Assembly: GCA_034432555.1 (NCBI GenBank)
Contig: DAOUBW010000046.1
Coordinates: forward strand, 1 to 64,000
DNA: 64,000 bases
Direction of reading: 5' to 3'
DNA from: CP2-2F sp034432555
GTDB taxonomy: Bacteria; Chloroflexota; Anaerolineae; Aggregatilineales; UBA2796
The notes under the pieces were generated by a model, which saw only the letters and a program-made list of their open reading frames with translations, was not told the DNA's origin and did no database searches. The position numbers and the translations under genes were made by a program. This document shows positions 1-8,968 of the stretch, piece by piece. Positions within the stretch are counted from its first letter, which is position 1; the number at the start of each line of letters is the position of its first letter.

Positions 1-2
1 TG

Positions 3-638
3 GTTGTGCCACTGGTTACAGACTATTTGCAAAGGCTTCAAGAACAGCGTTTCCCCTACGTTCTGGTGGATCAGGGCGATCCAACCAACCAGAGCAACAT
101 CGTCGATGCCACCAACTGGCAAGGTGCCTACGCCGCTACGGAATATCTGATCAATTTAGGGCATCGCCGCATCGGGCTGATCAGCGGTCTGATGCAAATT
201 GCCAGTGCGCGGGAACGCCTTGAAGGCTATCAGGCTGCCCTTGCCGATCACAAAATCGCCTTCGATCCTGATCTCATCGCAGAGGGCGATTTCTGGCAGC
301 CAAGCGGCTATGAGGCATCGCTCACCCTGCTTGACCTCAAGCCGCCGCCAACCGCCATCTTTGCCAGCAACGACCTGTCCGCCTTCGGTGCGATGGACGC
401 CATCCGTGAGCGCGGACTGTCCATCCCTGAGGATATTTCCATTGTGGGCTTTGACGATATTCCGCAAGCCTCACTGGTGCATCCCAAACTGACGACCGTT
501 CGCCAACCCCTCGACCAGATGGGGCGGGTGGCGGTCCAAATTCTGCTCGACCAGATCGAAAATCCTAGTCATCCACCACGCCGCATTACCCTCGCAACCC
601 AGTTGATCGTGCGTGATTCCTGCAAAGCCCGACGATAA
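3..638 (+). CDS. LacI-family transcriptional regulator, C-terminal part (5' end outside window)
   Basis: Incomplete at the 5' side: the frame is open to the window edge and the DNA-binding N-terminus is missing. The visible 210 residues are the second half of a periplasmic-binding-like effector domain as in LacI/GalR repressors: the GHRRIGLISG motif near residue 55, ASNDLSAFG near 120, and the hallmark IVGFDDIP followed by LTTVRQP near 146-165. Such proteins bind sugar ligands and repress or activate adjacent sugar operons. It sits about 100 bp upstream of a complete sugar ABC transporter/glycosidase cluster on the same strand, so it is most likely the local regulator of that cluster (inference). 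The family call is firm; the ligand is not known. Confidence 0.93.
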   Translation, partial: VVPLVTDYLQRLQEQRFPYVLVDQGDPTNQSNIVDATNWQGAYAATEYLINLGHRRIGLISGLMQIASARERLEGYQAALADHKIAFDPDLIAEGDFWQPSGYEASLTLLDLKPPPTAIFASNDLSAFGAMDAIRERGLSIPEDISIVGFDDIPQASLVHPKLTTVRQPLDQMGRVAVQILLDQIENPSHPPRRITLATQLIVRDSCKARR

Positions 639-739
639 GCACAGCAAAGGAGGACACCAGCAGCGATCCAAACACACCATGACCGGTTTGGTTAACAGGC
701 TAACAGTTAGAGATTGTTCTAAGAGGAGATTTTTTTCTC
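639..739 (+). promoter_or_regulatory. Intergenic region likely holding the transporter promoter and a possible LacI-type operator
   Basis: This 101 bp gap separates the regulator from the binding-protein gene. It contains a small palindromic core ACCGGT (682-687), resembling the centre of LacI-family operators, flanked by the direct repeat GTTAACAGGCTAACAGTT. A strong ribosome binding site GAGGAG lies at 723-728 before the ATG at 740. No convincing -35/-10 pair is seen, so the operator reading is only a suggestion. Confidence 0.3.
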
Positions 740-2011
740 ATGTCATACAGCAAACGTTTCGCTTATGTGCTGATTGCGCTAGCGCTTCTGGCGTTGGCAG
801 TCGCACCTGTTGCCCAAGCGCAAAGCCCTGTGGTCATCTCGTGGTGGCACATCAACACCGATGAGACGCAGGCTGCCTTCTGGCAGACCATTGCCGATGA
901 GTTTGTGGCAGCCAACCCCAACGTGAAGTTCGAGATCGTCGTTCTGGAAAATGAGGCGTTCAAGAGCCGCCTTGTGACGGTGATGCAAGCCGGCGATCCG
1001 CCCGATCTGTTCCAAAGCTGGGGCGGTGGCGTGCTGTGGCAGTATGCTGAAGCAGGCTTGGTGAAGAACATCGCCGCCGAGTTGGAAGGTGAGTGGCGCA
1101 ACTCGTTCAGTGCCCAAGCTGCCCTTGAATTGTACGGGCGCAACGGCGAATACTATGGCGTGCCATGGTCGTGGGGTGCCGTAGGCATGTTCTACAACAA
1201 GGCGCTCTTTGCCCAAGCCGGCATCGAAAAGACGCCCGAAACCTGGTCGGAGTTCCTCGAAGTCGTCAAAACCTTGAAGGCAGCCGGCATCACCCCGATT
1301 GCGTTGGGCGAACGCGACAAGTGGCCCGGTCACTTCTGGTGGGTCTACCTAGCAATTCGCTTGGGTGGTGAAGATGCCTTCTTGGCAGCTTACGACCGCA
1401 GCGGCAGCTTTGATGCAGAGCCATTCGTGAAAGCAGGCGAGTATCTGAAGGAACTGATTGACCTAGAGCCATTCCTGGATGGTTACCTTGGTCTAGGCTA
1501 CGGCGATCAGGCAGCAGCAATGGGCGATGCCAACGCTGCAATGGAACTGATGGGGCAGTGGTCACCCGCTGTGCAGGCTGGCTCTAGCCAGAGCGGCGGC
1601 ATCGGTGAAGACCTTGGCTGGTTCCCCTTCCCCGTCGTTGAAGGCGGCGCAGGCAATCCTAACGATGTGCTAGGTGGTGGTGACGGTTTTGCAGTCGGCG
1701 CAAAGGCTGAACCCGAAGTTGTGGAATTCCTCAAGTACCTGACCAGTGCCGATGTGCAGCGCCGCGCTGCCGCGATCTGGGTGGTGCCAACCGTGGCTGA
1801 GGCTGAAGATGCCCTCACCGATCCGGTGATGCAGACCATCATCAAGGCACGTAACGAAGCGCCCTACTTCCAGCTCTACTACGATCAGTTCTTGCCGCCG
1901 GCTATGGGTCAGGCGGTGAACGACAGCGTGGAAGCGCTCTTTGCAGGTGTGTATTCGCCCGCCGAAGTGGCGGCAGCCGTTGAGGCTTCTGCACAGAGTG
2001 AACTAGAGTAA
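740..2011 (+). CDS. ABC transporter extracellular sugar-binding protein
   Basis: A 423-residue family-1 extracellular solute-binding protein. Residues 1-27 form a signal peptide with a positive start (SYSKR), a hydrophobic core and an AQA cleavage site; there is no lipobox cysteine, so release or another anchor is likely. The mature start VISWWH, the GDPPDLFQSWGGG stretch near residue 85 and the WSWGAVGMFYNKALF stretch near 142 are typical of oligosaccharide-binding proteins. GAGGAG at 723-728 supports this start. It is followed by two permease genes and two glycosidases, so it probably captures plant-derived oligosaccharides, perhaps xylo-oligosaccharides given the GH8 and GH3 neighbours (inference). 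Confidence 0.95.
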   Translation: MSYSKRFAYVLIALALLALAVAPVAQAQSPVVISWWHINTDETQAAFWQTIADEFVAANPNVKFEIVVLENEAFKSRLVTVMQAGDPPDLFQSWGGGVLWQYAEAGLVKNIAAELEGEWRNSFSAQAALELYGRNGEYYGVPWSWGAVGMFYNKALFAQAGIEKTPETWSEFLEVVKTLKAAGITPIALGERDKWPGHFWWVYLAIRLGGEDAFLAAYDRSGSFDAEPFVKAGEYLKELIDLEPFLDGYLGLGYGDQAAAMGDANAAMELMGQWSPAVQAGSSQSGGIGEDLGWFPFPVVEGGAGNPNDVLGGGDGFAVGAKAEPEVVEFLKYLTSADVQRRAAAIWVVPTVAEAEDALTDPVMQTIIKARNEAPYFQLYYDQFLPPAMGQAVNDSVEALFAGVYSPAEVAAAVEASAQSELE

Positions 2012-2017
2012 TTCAAG

Positions 2018-2072
2018 GGTGGGTGTGTAGACTGCTTTGGCTGCAACCGATAGGCAAGTCTTCACACCTACC
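2018..2072 (+). other. Intercistronic stem-loop between binding-protein and permease genes
   Basis: The arms GGTGGGTGTGTAGAC (2018-2032) and GTCTTCACACCTACC (2058-2072) pair over 13 of 15 positions around a 25-nt loop. A second small hairpin TGACG/CGTCA follows at 2082-2097. No U-run follows, so this is not a simple terminator. In sugar ABC operons such structures protect the binding-protein message from decay or cause partial termination, giving more binding protein than permease; that role here is inference. Confidence 0.5.
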
Positions 2073-2127
2073 ACTCGAACCCTGACGTTTTAGCGTCATC
2101 GCTAAGTTTAGCAAAAGTGAGCGCGCC

Positions 2128-3081
2128 ATGTCTACCATTCGCTTTCGGGTTTTGCCGCGAACCGCACCATCAGTCGCCAACGAAACCTTCATCCGTACAC
2201 GGAATAAGTGGCTGACCATCGGGCTGCTTGCGCTGCCGGGCATGACCATCTTTTTGGTCTTTTTTCTGATGCCGATTTCCCAGTCAGGCTATTTCAGCCT
2301 GTTCAAGTGGAATGGCTTCGGTCCACCGACCGATTTTCGCGGGTTCAGCAACTATGTTGACCTTGTGAACGATAGCATCTTCATCAGATCAATTGGTCAC
2401 AGCCTGATCCTGATGTCGTCTTCGCTGGTTATCCAATTGCCTTTGGCGTTAGGCTTGGCGCTCTTGGTCGGGCGGGGAAAACTTTTTGGAAGGCAAATTT
2501 TCCGAGCAATTCTGTTCGTCCCTTACGTCTTCTCGGAAGTGATCACCGCCCTGATCTGGCTGTATGTGCTGCACCCAAACTTGGGCTTGATGAACAGGGT
2601 TCTCGATGCGATCATCCCGAACTTCAAGTTCATCACTTGGCTGGCAGATCGCAATATTGCCCTGTATGCGATCTTTTTAGTGCTGACGTGGAAATTTTTC
2701 GGCTTTTACATGATCTTGTACATGGCAGGGCTGCAATCTATCCCGAAGGACCTTGAAGAAGCAGGGCGTATTGATGGCTGCAACGAGGTGCAAGTGCTGC
2801 GCTTCATCACCGTACCGTTGCTGGGCAGCACCATCCGCCTGACGATCTTCCTCTCGGTGTTAGGCTCTTTCCAGCAGTTCGTCATCATCTGGATTCTGAC
2901 GCAGGGCGGACCCGTCAACGCTACCTCTACCATTGCCACCTACCTGTTCAAATATGGCATTCAGCGCTTTGCGCTTGGCTATGGCAGCGCCGTTGCCGTC
3001 GTGCTGTTCTGCATCACGCTGTTCTTCTCTATCGGCTACCAGCGGATCGTTATGCGCCAAGACTATGCGCTAAGGGACTAA
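2128..3081 (+). CDS. Sugar ABC transporter permease, MalF/UgpA type
   Basis: A 317-residue inner-membrane protein with about six hydrophobic helices, starting after a hydrophilic N-terminus of roughly 30 residues. The EAA loop that docks to the transporter ATPase is visible near residue 209 (EEAGRIDGCNEVQVLRF ... PLL). It is the first of the two permeases. The ATG at 2128 has only a weak upstream site, and a later start is possible because the first 30 residues are polar. The next gene begins 6 bp downstream, so the two permeases are co-translated. No ATPase gene lies in the cluster; a shared MsiK-type ATPase encoded elsewhere is likely. Confidence 0.95.
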   Translation: MSTIRFRVLPRTAPSVANETFIRTRNKWLTIGLLALPGMTIFLVFFLMPISQSGYFSLFKWNGFGPPTDFRGFSNYVDLVNDSIFIRSIGHSLILMSSSLVIQLPLALGLALLVGRGKLFGRQIFRAILFVPYVFSEVITALIWLYVLHPNLGLMNRVLDAIIPNFKFITWLADRNIALYAIFLVLTWKFFGFYMILYMAGLQSIPKDLEEAGRIDGCNEVQVLRFITVPLLGSTIRLTIFLSVLGSFQQFVIIWILTQGGPVNATSTIATYLFKYGIQRFALGYGSAVAVVLFCITLFFSIGYQRIVMRQDYALRD

Positions 3082-3087
3082 CGGCAC

Positions 3088-3975
3088 ATGATAAACTATG
3101 CAACTGCGGTCACTGCGCCGCCGAGAAGGTCTAGACGCCACATTAATTACAATCGGCTGCTGCTGACAATGGTGAAATATGGCGTCTTGTGTGTGGTCAC
3201 GCTGATCATCCTCGCACCAAGCCTGACGGCGGTGTTAGGCGGCATCCGCACGACGGGCGAGTTTTTGGCAGAGCCGTTCGGCTTGCCCAAAGAGGGCATT
3301 CAGTGGCGCAACTTTGAGCGCATCCTGACCAATCCTGACTTTTGGAATTCGTTCAAGAACAGCGTCCTGATCACGGGTGGTGTGGTCATCATCGGTGTCA
3401 CGCTATCTTCCTGCCTTGCCTTCGTGTTCAGCCGAATGCGCTTCACGGGCAAAATGCTGCTCTTTAATATCCTTTCGCTGGGATTGCTCTTTCCCTTGGT
3501 GGTGGCGATCCTGCCTATCTTCATCCAAATTCGCCAACTGGGGCTGATCAACAACTTGTGGGGTGTCATCCTGCCGATGGTTGCCTTTGGGATGCCGGGC
3601 AGCGTGATCATCCTGCGCGGCTTCTTCATGGCAATCCCAACCGAATTGGAAGATGCCGCCTACATTGATGGCTGCTCCACCTTAGGCTTCTTCCGTTTCA
3701 TCCTGCTTCCGATGGCGCGCCCAGCCATTGCGGCGGTTGCCACCTTGCAGGTGATCGCTGCTTGGAATGAGTATTTCCTGCCGCTGCTGGTGCTGAATGA
3801 TCAAAAACTGTGGCCCCTGCCGCTCGGCATTATGCAGTTCCAAGGGCAGTACGGCTCGGAGTGGGCGTTGATCATGGCGTACATCACCATCCTGATCGTT
3901 CCCGTCGTCCTTTTCTACATCCTGACACAGCGCTTCATCGTCACAGGGCTAACCGGCGGCGAGTTAAAGGGTTAA
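3088..3975 (+). CDS. Sugar ABC transporter permease, MalG/UgpE type
   Basis: A 295-residue permease, partner of the preceding gene. It has a basic N-terminus (PPRRSRRHINYNR), then about six transmembrane helices. The EAA loop appears as ELEDAAYIDGCSTLGFFRF ... LPMARPA near residue 190, and the C-terminal QRFIVTGLTGGELKG ending is characteristic of MalG-type subunits. The stop codon directly abuts the ATG of the GH3 gene at 3976, indicating tight coupling of uptake with intracellular sugar hydrolysis. Confidence 0.95.
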   Translation: MINYATAVTAPPRRSRRHINYNRLLLTMVKYGVLCVVTLIILAPSLTAVLGGIRTTGEFLAEPFGLPKEGIQWRNFERILTNPDFWNSFKNSVLITGGVVIIGVTLSSCLAFVFSRMRFTGKMLLFNILSLGLLFPLVVAILPIFIQIRQLGLINNLWGVILPMVAFGMPGSVIILRGFFMAIPTELEDAAYIDGCSTLGFFRFILLPMARPAIAAVATLQVIAAWNEYFLPLLVLNDQKLWPLPLGIMQFQGQYGSEWALIMAYITILIVPVVLFYILTQRFIVTGLTGGELKG

Positions 3976-6381
3976 ATGACTGCCGATGCCATTCATCTTG
4001 AAAAACTAGGTTCAGAAATGACAATATCACCACGTTATCTCGATCCGTATCAGACCATTCAGGTGCGAGTGGACACCCTGCTTGCTGAAATGACGTTGCC
4101 CGAAAAGGTTGCCCAACTGTGGGGCGTGTGGGTGAATGCACTTATCAACGCAGAACGGCAGTTCACGCCGGAGCGTGCCACACCGCACCTAAAAAACGGC
4201 ATCGGGCAGATTTCCCGCGTGGGCGGCGCTTCCATCCTGCCGCCCGTGCAAAGTGCCGAACTTGCCAACACCATCCAGCGCTACCTGAAAGACCAAACGC
4301 GGCTTGGCATCCCGGCAATCGTCCATGAGGAAAGCTGCGCAGGCTACTTAGCGCCCAACGCCACCACTTTCCCACAGGCAATTGGCTTGGCGGCAACTTG
4401 GCTGCCCGAACTGGCAGAGCAGATGACGCGCCTAATCAGCCGCCAAATGCGCTCGGTGGGCGCACACCATGCCCTCGCGCCCGTCCTTGATGTGGCGCGG
4501 GATCCGCGCTGGGGACGCGTTGAAGAAACTTTCGGCGAAGACCCCTACCTGATCAGCCAGATAGGCATTGCCTACGTGCGCGGCTTGCAAGGCGACGATC
4601 TGCGGGAAGGCATCGCTGCCACACTCAAGCATTTCCTCAGCTACAGCGCCTCTGAGGGCGGCATGAACTGGGCGCCGGCGCATGTTGGTGCGCGTGAGCT
4701 ACGTGAGGTCTACGCCGCACCCTTCAAGGCTGCTCTGCACGTGGCAAAGGCTGCCACGGTCATGAACGCTTACCATGAGGTGGACGGCGTGCCAGTGGGT
4801 AGCTCGCGTGAGATTCTCTATGATTTCTTGCGCGGCGAACTCGGCTTCAACGGCGTTGTGGCGTCGGATTACTTTACGCTGAAAACCTTTGTTGAATATC
4901 ACAAGATTGCTGCCGATAAAACTGAGGCAGCACGCTATGGGCTGCTGGCAGGCATGGACATTGAACTGCCGGCGGCTGATTGCTACGGTGAGCCGCTGCT
5001 GCAAGGGCTGGCGGATGGCAGAATCGATCCGCAGTTGGTGGAGGAGAGCGCTAAGCGCGTCCTCACCCTCAAGTTTCAGCTGGGCTTGTTTGAAAATCCG
5101 TTCGTGGAGACGGGACGCATCCCTGAAATCTACAGCGATGACTATGGCGTAACCCTCTCCCGCGAGATCGCCGAGAAAACGCTGGTGCTGCTCAAGAACG
5201 AAGGCGGGCTGTTGCCGCTGAGCGCCTCGCTGGACTCTATCGCGGTGATCGGACCCCACGCCGATAGCATCCGCCTGCTGCAAGGCGATTACCACTTCCC
5301 GTCGCACCATGAAGGCGTTTTCGATCCAACCGTAAGCCTTGACGCGCCCACGCCCGGCGCGAATGCCACGCATCAGAACTGGGCTGATCTGTTCCCACCA
5401 TCGGTCAGTGTGTTGGCGGGCATTCGTGCCGCCGTCGCACCGACCGCCCAAGTGATCTACGCACAGGGCTGCGAAGTGACGGGCGAGGATCGCTCAGGCT
5501 TTGCGATGGCAGTCACCGCCGCCAAGCAAGCCAAGGTCGCTGTCGTGGTGGTCGGCGATAAATCAGGGCTATCACAGCCATCAGGCGCCACCTGCGGCGA
5601 AGCGGTGGATAGCGGCACGTTGGAACTGCCCGGCGTCCAGCTTGATCTGATCAAGGCAATCCACGAAAGCGGCACGCCTGTGGTGGTGGTCTTGCTCAGC
5701 GGCAGACCTTACACCCTCACGTGGCTAGACGCGCACATCCCCGCTATCTTAGCGGCGTGGTTACCGGCAGAACAAGGTGGCGCGGCAATTGCTAACGTGC
5801 TGTTTGGCAAGGTCAATCCGGGCGGCAAACTGCCCGTAACTTTCCCGCGCCATGTTGGGCAGGTGCCGATCTTCTACGCGCACAAGCCCTCCGGCGGGCG
5901 CAGCAATTGGTGGGGCGACTACTTTGATCTATCCGCCAAGCCGCTGTATGCCTTTGGGCATGGGCTGAGCTACACGCGCTTTGAATACAGCGACCTAACG
6001 CTCGATTTGGCGCAAGCACGCGCCGATCAGCAGGTCAAGATCGCCTTCACGCTCAAAAATGTGGGCGAACGGGCAGGCGATGAGGTGGCACAACTTTATG
6101 TGGGCGATCCGATTGCCAGCGTGACGCGCCCTGTGAAGCTGCTCAAGGGCTTCAAGCGCCTCACCTTGCAACCGAACGAGAGCAAGCGGATCACCTTCAC
6201 GCTGGATGTCCGCCATTTGGCGTTCTATGACCGCGCGATGCGCTATGTGGTGGAGCCCGGTCCGATCGTAGTTGGCATCGGCGCTTCTGCCGAGGACATT
6301 CGGCTGAGGGGCGGCTTTGAAATCGTAGGCGAGACAACGCCTGTTGAACAAGTCTATTCGACGCCCGTGCAGGTTTCCTGA
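3976..6381 (+). CDS. Glycoside hydrolase family 3 beta-glucosidase/beta-xylosidase
   Basis: An 801-residue GH3 enzyme with the usual three parts: an N-terminal TIM-like domain, a middle alpha/beta sandwich, and a C-terminal fibronectin III-like domain (AFTLKNVGERAGDEVAQLYVGDP near residue 700). The nucleophile is Asp298 in GVVASDY, followed by GLLAGMDIELP, a pattern common in beta-xylosidase-like members. No signal peptide is seen, so it acts in the cytoplasm on imported oligosaccharides. The ATG at 3976 directly follows the permease stop and has AAAGGG a few bases upstream; a second ATG at 4018 is possible. Substrate (xyloside or glucoside) cannot be fixed from sequence alone. Confidence 0.93.
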   Translation: MTADAIHLEKLGSEMTISPRYLDPYQTIQVRVDTLLAEMTLPEKVAQLWGVWVNALINAERQFTPERATPHLKNGIGQISRVGGASILPPVQSAELANTIQRYLKDQTRLGIPAIVHEESCAGYLAPNATTFPQAIGLAATWLPELAEQMTRLISRQMRSVGAHHALAPVLDVARDPRWGRVEETFGEDPYLISQIGIAYVRGLQGDDLREGIAATLKHFLSYSASEGGMNWAPAHVGARELREVYAAPFKAALHVAKAATVMNAYHEVDGVPVGSSREILYDFLRGELGFNGVVASDYFTLKTFVEYHKIAADKTEAARYGLLAGMDIELPAADCYGEPLLQGLADGRIDPQLVEESAKRVLTLKFQLGLFENPFVETGRIPEIYSDDYGVTLSREIAEKTLVLLKNEGGLLPLSASLDSIAVIGPHADSIRLLQGDYHFPSHHEGVFDPTVSLDAPTPGANATHQNWADLFPPSVSVLAGIRAAVAPTAQVIYAQGCEVTGEDRSGFAMAVTAAKQAKVAVVVVGDKSGLSQPSGATCGEAVDSGTLELPGVQLDLIKAIHESGTPVVVVLLSGRPYTLTWLDAHIPAILAAWLPAEQGGAAIANVLFGKVNPGGKLPVTFPRHVGQVPIFYAHKPSGGRSNWWGDYFDLSAKPLYAFGHGLSYTRFEYSDLTLDLAQARADQQVKIAFTLKNVGERAGDEVAQLYVGDPIASVTRPVKLLKGFKRLTLQPNESKRITFTLDVRHLAFYDRAMRYVVEPGPIVVGIGASAEDIRLRGGFEIVGETTPVEQVYSTPVQVS

Positions 6382-6449
6382 ACGGCGCGCTAAAGTTCGT
6401 GCGGCGCAGTCGGCAGGCTGCGCCGTTGGTGAGAGGAACGATTCTGTTT

Positions 6450-7724
6450 ATGCCTTCTAAATTTCTTGCGCTGATCATCTTAAGCGCACTGGTTTACCAA
6501 ATGAGCTTTCCGATGCTGTCATCAAGTGAAACGGGACGCAACGATCCGCCCAGCAGGCTTGGGCAGAACGGCAACGGTGCATTCTTCACCGGGCAATATC
6601 CAAATTTGCTTGCCGAGGCGGGCTATAGCGAAGAAGCCGTTAACGCACGGATTGAGGAAGTCTGGAACACGCTTTTCTACGGCAACGATGACACAGAGCG
6701 CGTCTACTATCCCGTCGGTGAGGATATGGCATATATCCTCGATGTGAACAACAACGATGTCCGCAGCGAGGGCATGTCCTACGCCATGATGATCGCTGTG
6801 CAGTTGGATAAGAAAGCCGAATTTGACCGCATATGGAAGTGGGCGCGCACCTATATGTACCACACTGATCCACAGTATCGCGGCTTTTTCTCGTGGCAGC
6901 ACGCGCCCGACGGCACCCGTCTGGATCGCAATTCCGCGCCAGATGGCGAGACGTGGTTCGTGATGGCGCTCTTTTTTGCAGCGGCGCGCTGGGGCGATGG
7001 CGAAGGCATCTTCAACTACACCGCCGAGGCGAACGCACTGCTGCACGAAATGCTGCACAAGCCCGAAACCAGCCAAACGCTGACCGCCATGTTTGACCCG
7101 AAGACGACTTATGTGGTGTTCGTCCCCAACTATGGCGAACTAAGCAGCTTCACCGATCCCTCCTACCATGCGCCGCACTACTACGAACTGTGGGCGCGTT
7201 GGGCAGCCGCCGATCAGGACTTTTGGGCGCGTGCTGCCAGCGCCAGCCGTGCCTTTTGGCAGCTTGCCGCGCACCCTGAAACCGGTTTAATGCCCAACTA
7301 CGCCAACTTTGACGGCACGCCCAAAGCATGGGGCGATTATGGCGAGTTCTTCTATGCGGATGCGTGGCGTTGCGCCATGATGGTGGCGATGGATCACGTC
7401 TGGTTTGGCGTTGATCCATGGCAGGTGGAACAGAGCAACCGTTTGCTGCGCTTCTTCCACAAGTTGGGCATTGAGAGCTACAACGCGAAGTTCCGCGTGG
7501 ATGGCACGCCTGCTCAGCCGCAGCACCGTTCACTGGGATTGATCGCCATGAATGCCACGGCTGCCCTTGCCGCCCATGATGACATTCGCTGGGAGTTCGT
7601 GCGCGCCTTCTGGGACTCGCCGCTGACGGTTGGGCGCTACCGCTACTACGATAACCTGCTCTATATGTTCGCCCTGCTCCAACTCAGCGGGAATTTCAGG
7701 ATTTACACGCCGTCAGGCTTCTAA
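6450..7724 (+). CDS. Glycoside hydrolase family 8, reducing-end xylose-releasing exo-oligoxylanase type
   Basis: A GH8 (alpha6/alpha6 barrel) enzyme of about 424 residues from the ATG at 6450; an upstream GTG at 6399 is open but the GAGAGG at 6431-6436 favours the ATG. The general acid is Glu107 in DVRSEGMSYAMM and the likely base is Asp304 in FFYADAWR, both in the context seen in the Rex subgroup of GH8, which trims xylose from the reducing end of xylo-oligosaccharides. A short hydrophobic N-terminus (KFLALIILSALVYQMSF) could be a signal peptide or anchor, which would place it outside the membrane. It closes the sugar cluster begun by the LacI-type gene. Confidence 0.9.
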   Translation: MPSKFLALIILSALVYQMSFPMLSSSETGRNDPPSRLGQNGNGAFFTGQYPNLLAEAGYSEEAVNARIEEVWNTLFYGNDDTERVYYPVGEDMAYILDVNNNDVRSEGMSYAMMIAVQLDKKAEFDRIWKWARTYMYHTDPQYRGFFSWQHAPDGTRLDRNSAPDGETWFVMALFFAAARWGDGEGIFNYTAEANALLHEMLHKPETSQTLTAMFDPKTTYVVFVPNYGELSSFTDPSYHAPHYYELWARWAAADQDFWARAASASRAFWQLAAHPETGLMPNYANFDGTPKAWGDYGEFFYADAWRCAMMVAMDHVWFGVDPWQVEQSNRLLRFFHKLGIESYNAKFRVDGTPAQPQHRSLGLIAMNATAALAAHDDIRWEFVRAFWDSPLTVGRYRYYDNLLYMFALLQLSGNFRIYTPSGF

Positions 7725-7751
7725 GAAAGATATTCGAGTGCGCCCTCCGAT

Positions 7752-7778
7752 GCCCTTTCTCCGCAAGCAGGGAAAGGG
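7752..7778. repeat. Dispersed palindromic repeat, copy 1
   Basis: A 27-nt element with arms CCCTTTC and GAAAGGG around the loop CCGCAAGCA. A second copy with one difference lies at 21822-21848, also intergenic and next to a gene end. It may serve as a terminator-like or REP-like element behind the GH8 gene; no U-run follows. Confidence 0.6.
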
Positions 7779-7876
7779 CTAGGGCTAGCGGTGGGCTGCG
7801 CCGCTCCACGCTACCGCTCGCCCGCTAGAGCGTGTATAATGCCGCCAGACACACCAACAGCATAAAAGGACACTTC

Positions 7877-8956
7877 ATGCGGCTAGGCATTATTGGCTTG
7901 CCCAACAGCGGCAAGACGACCCTCTTTAACGCATTGACGCGCAGCAACCGTCCCACTGGCGCCGTCAGTGGCGGCAAACTTGAAGTCTTTACAGCGGTTG
8001 TGCCGGTGCCAGACGTGCGGATTGACCAGCTCAGCGCCATGTACAAGCCGAAAAAGACCATCTACGCCACCATCACCTACACGGATATTGCTGGGCTAGA
8101 GCGCGGCATCGGCAAGGAAGGCATCAGCGGCGAACTGCGTAACCAGCTTCAACAGGTCGAAGGCTTTATCCATGTGGTGCGCGCTTTTGAAGATGAGAAC
8201 GTGCCGCACCCTGAGATCACGGTTGATCCGCTGCGCGACCTTAGCACGGTGGATACCGAGTTTCTGCTGAGCGATCTCGTCACTGTGGAGAAGCGCCTAG
8301 AGCGCCTGACCGACGAGCGGCGCAAAGGCAAGCCTTCTAACCCAACCACCTTTGAGGCAGAGCTGGAGACGCTGACGCGCTTCAAAGCGCACCTTGACGG
8401 GCTAAAGCCGCTGCGCGACCTTGAGACGAGCGAAGAAGAACGGCGTTTGGTGCGCGGCTACGGCTTGCTCTCGTTGAAGCCCGTCTTGGTCATCTTCAAC
8501 GCGGGCGATCAGCCCTTTGATCTGGCGCAGGCTGCCGATTACCAACACGGCACGACGCGCCTGATCACTTTGCAAGGCAAGATCGAGGCAGAGATTGCCC
8601 AATTGGAAGGCGAAGATCAGCGCTTGTTCTTGGAAGAATACGGCATTCAAGAGGCAGGCGCACAGCGCGCCATCCGCGAGAGCTACGAACTGCTGCACAT
8701 TCAATCTTTCTTCACCGTCGGGTCGGATGAAGTGCGCGCTTGGACGATTCCCGTCGGCGCAACGGCACAAGAGGCAGCCGGCACAATCCATTCGGATTTG
8801 GCACGCGGCTTCATCCGCGCTGAGGTAACTGCCTGTACTGACCTGCTGACACTTGGCAGTGAGGCAGAGGTGAAAAAACAGGGCAAGATGCGCCTTGAAG
8901 GCAAAGAGTACATCGTCAAAGATGGCGATATTATGCATGTGCGCGCTAATGTGTAA
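7877..8956 (+). CDS. ychF: Redox-regulated ATPase/GTPase YchF (Ola1 family)
   Basis: A 359-residue Obg-superfamily NTPase. The P-loop GLPNSGKTTLFNAL begins at residue 6, switch II is the TDIAGLERG stretch near residue 64, and a C-terminal TGS-like domain ends with the conserved GKEYIVKDGDIMHVRANV type tail. YchF proteins bind ribosomes and prefer ATP over GTP. The ATG at 7877 has AAAGGA at 7865-7870; the longer open frame to 7832 overlaps the -10 box TATAAT (7835-7840) and is not credible. The epimerase gene follows after 12 bp. Length agrees with the family norm of about 360. Confidence 0.95.
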   Translation: MRLGIIGLPNSGKTTLFNALTRSNRPTGAVSGGKLEVFTAVVPVPDVRIDQLSAMYKPKKTIYATITYTDIAGLERGIGKEGISGELRNQLQQVEGFIHVVRAFEDENVPHPEITVDPLRDLSTVDTEFLLSDLVTVEKRLERLTDERRKGKPSNPTTFEAELETLTRFKAHLDGLKPLRDLETSEEERRLVRGYGLLSLKPVLVIFNAGDQPFDLAQAADYQHGTTRLITLQGKIEAEIAQLEGEDQRLFLEEYGIQEAGAQRAIRESYELLHIQSFFTVGSDEVRAWTIPVGATAQEAAGTIHSDLARGFIRAEVTACTDLLTLGSEAEVKKQGKMRLEGKEYIVKDGDIMHVRANV

Positions 8957-8968
8957 GGATAGGCAAGC

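Noticed and set aside
4699..5451. Long - strand frame inside the GH3 gene
   Set aside because: Shadow of a clear GH3 coding region; no motif.
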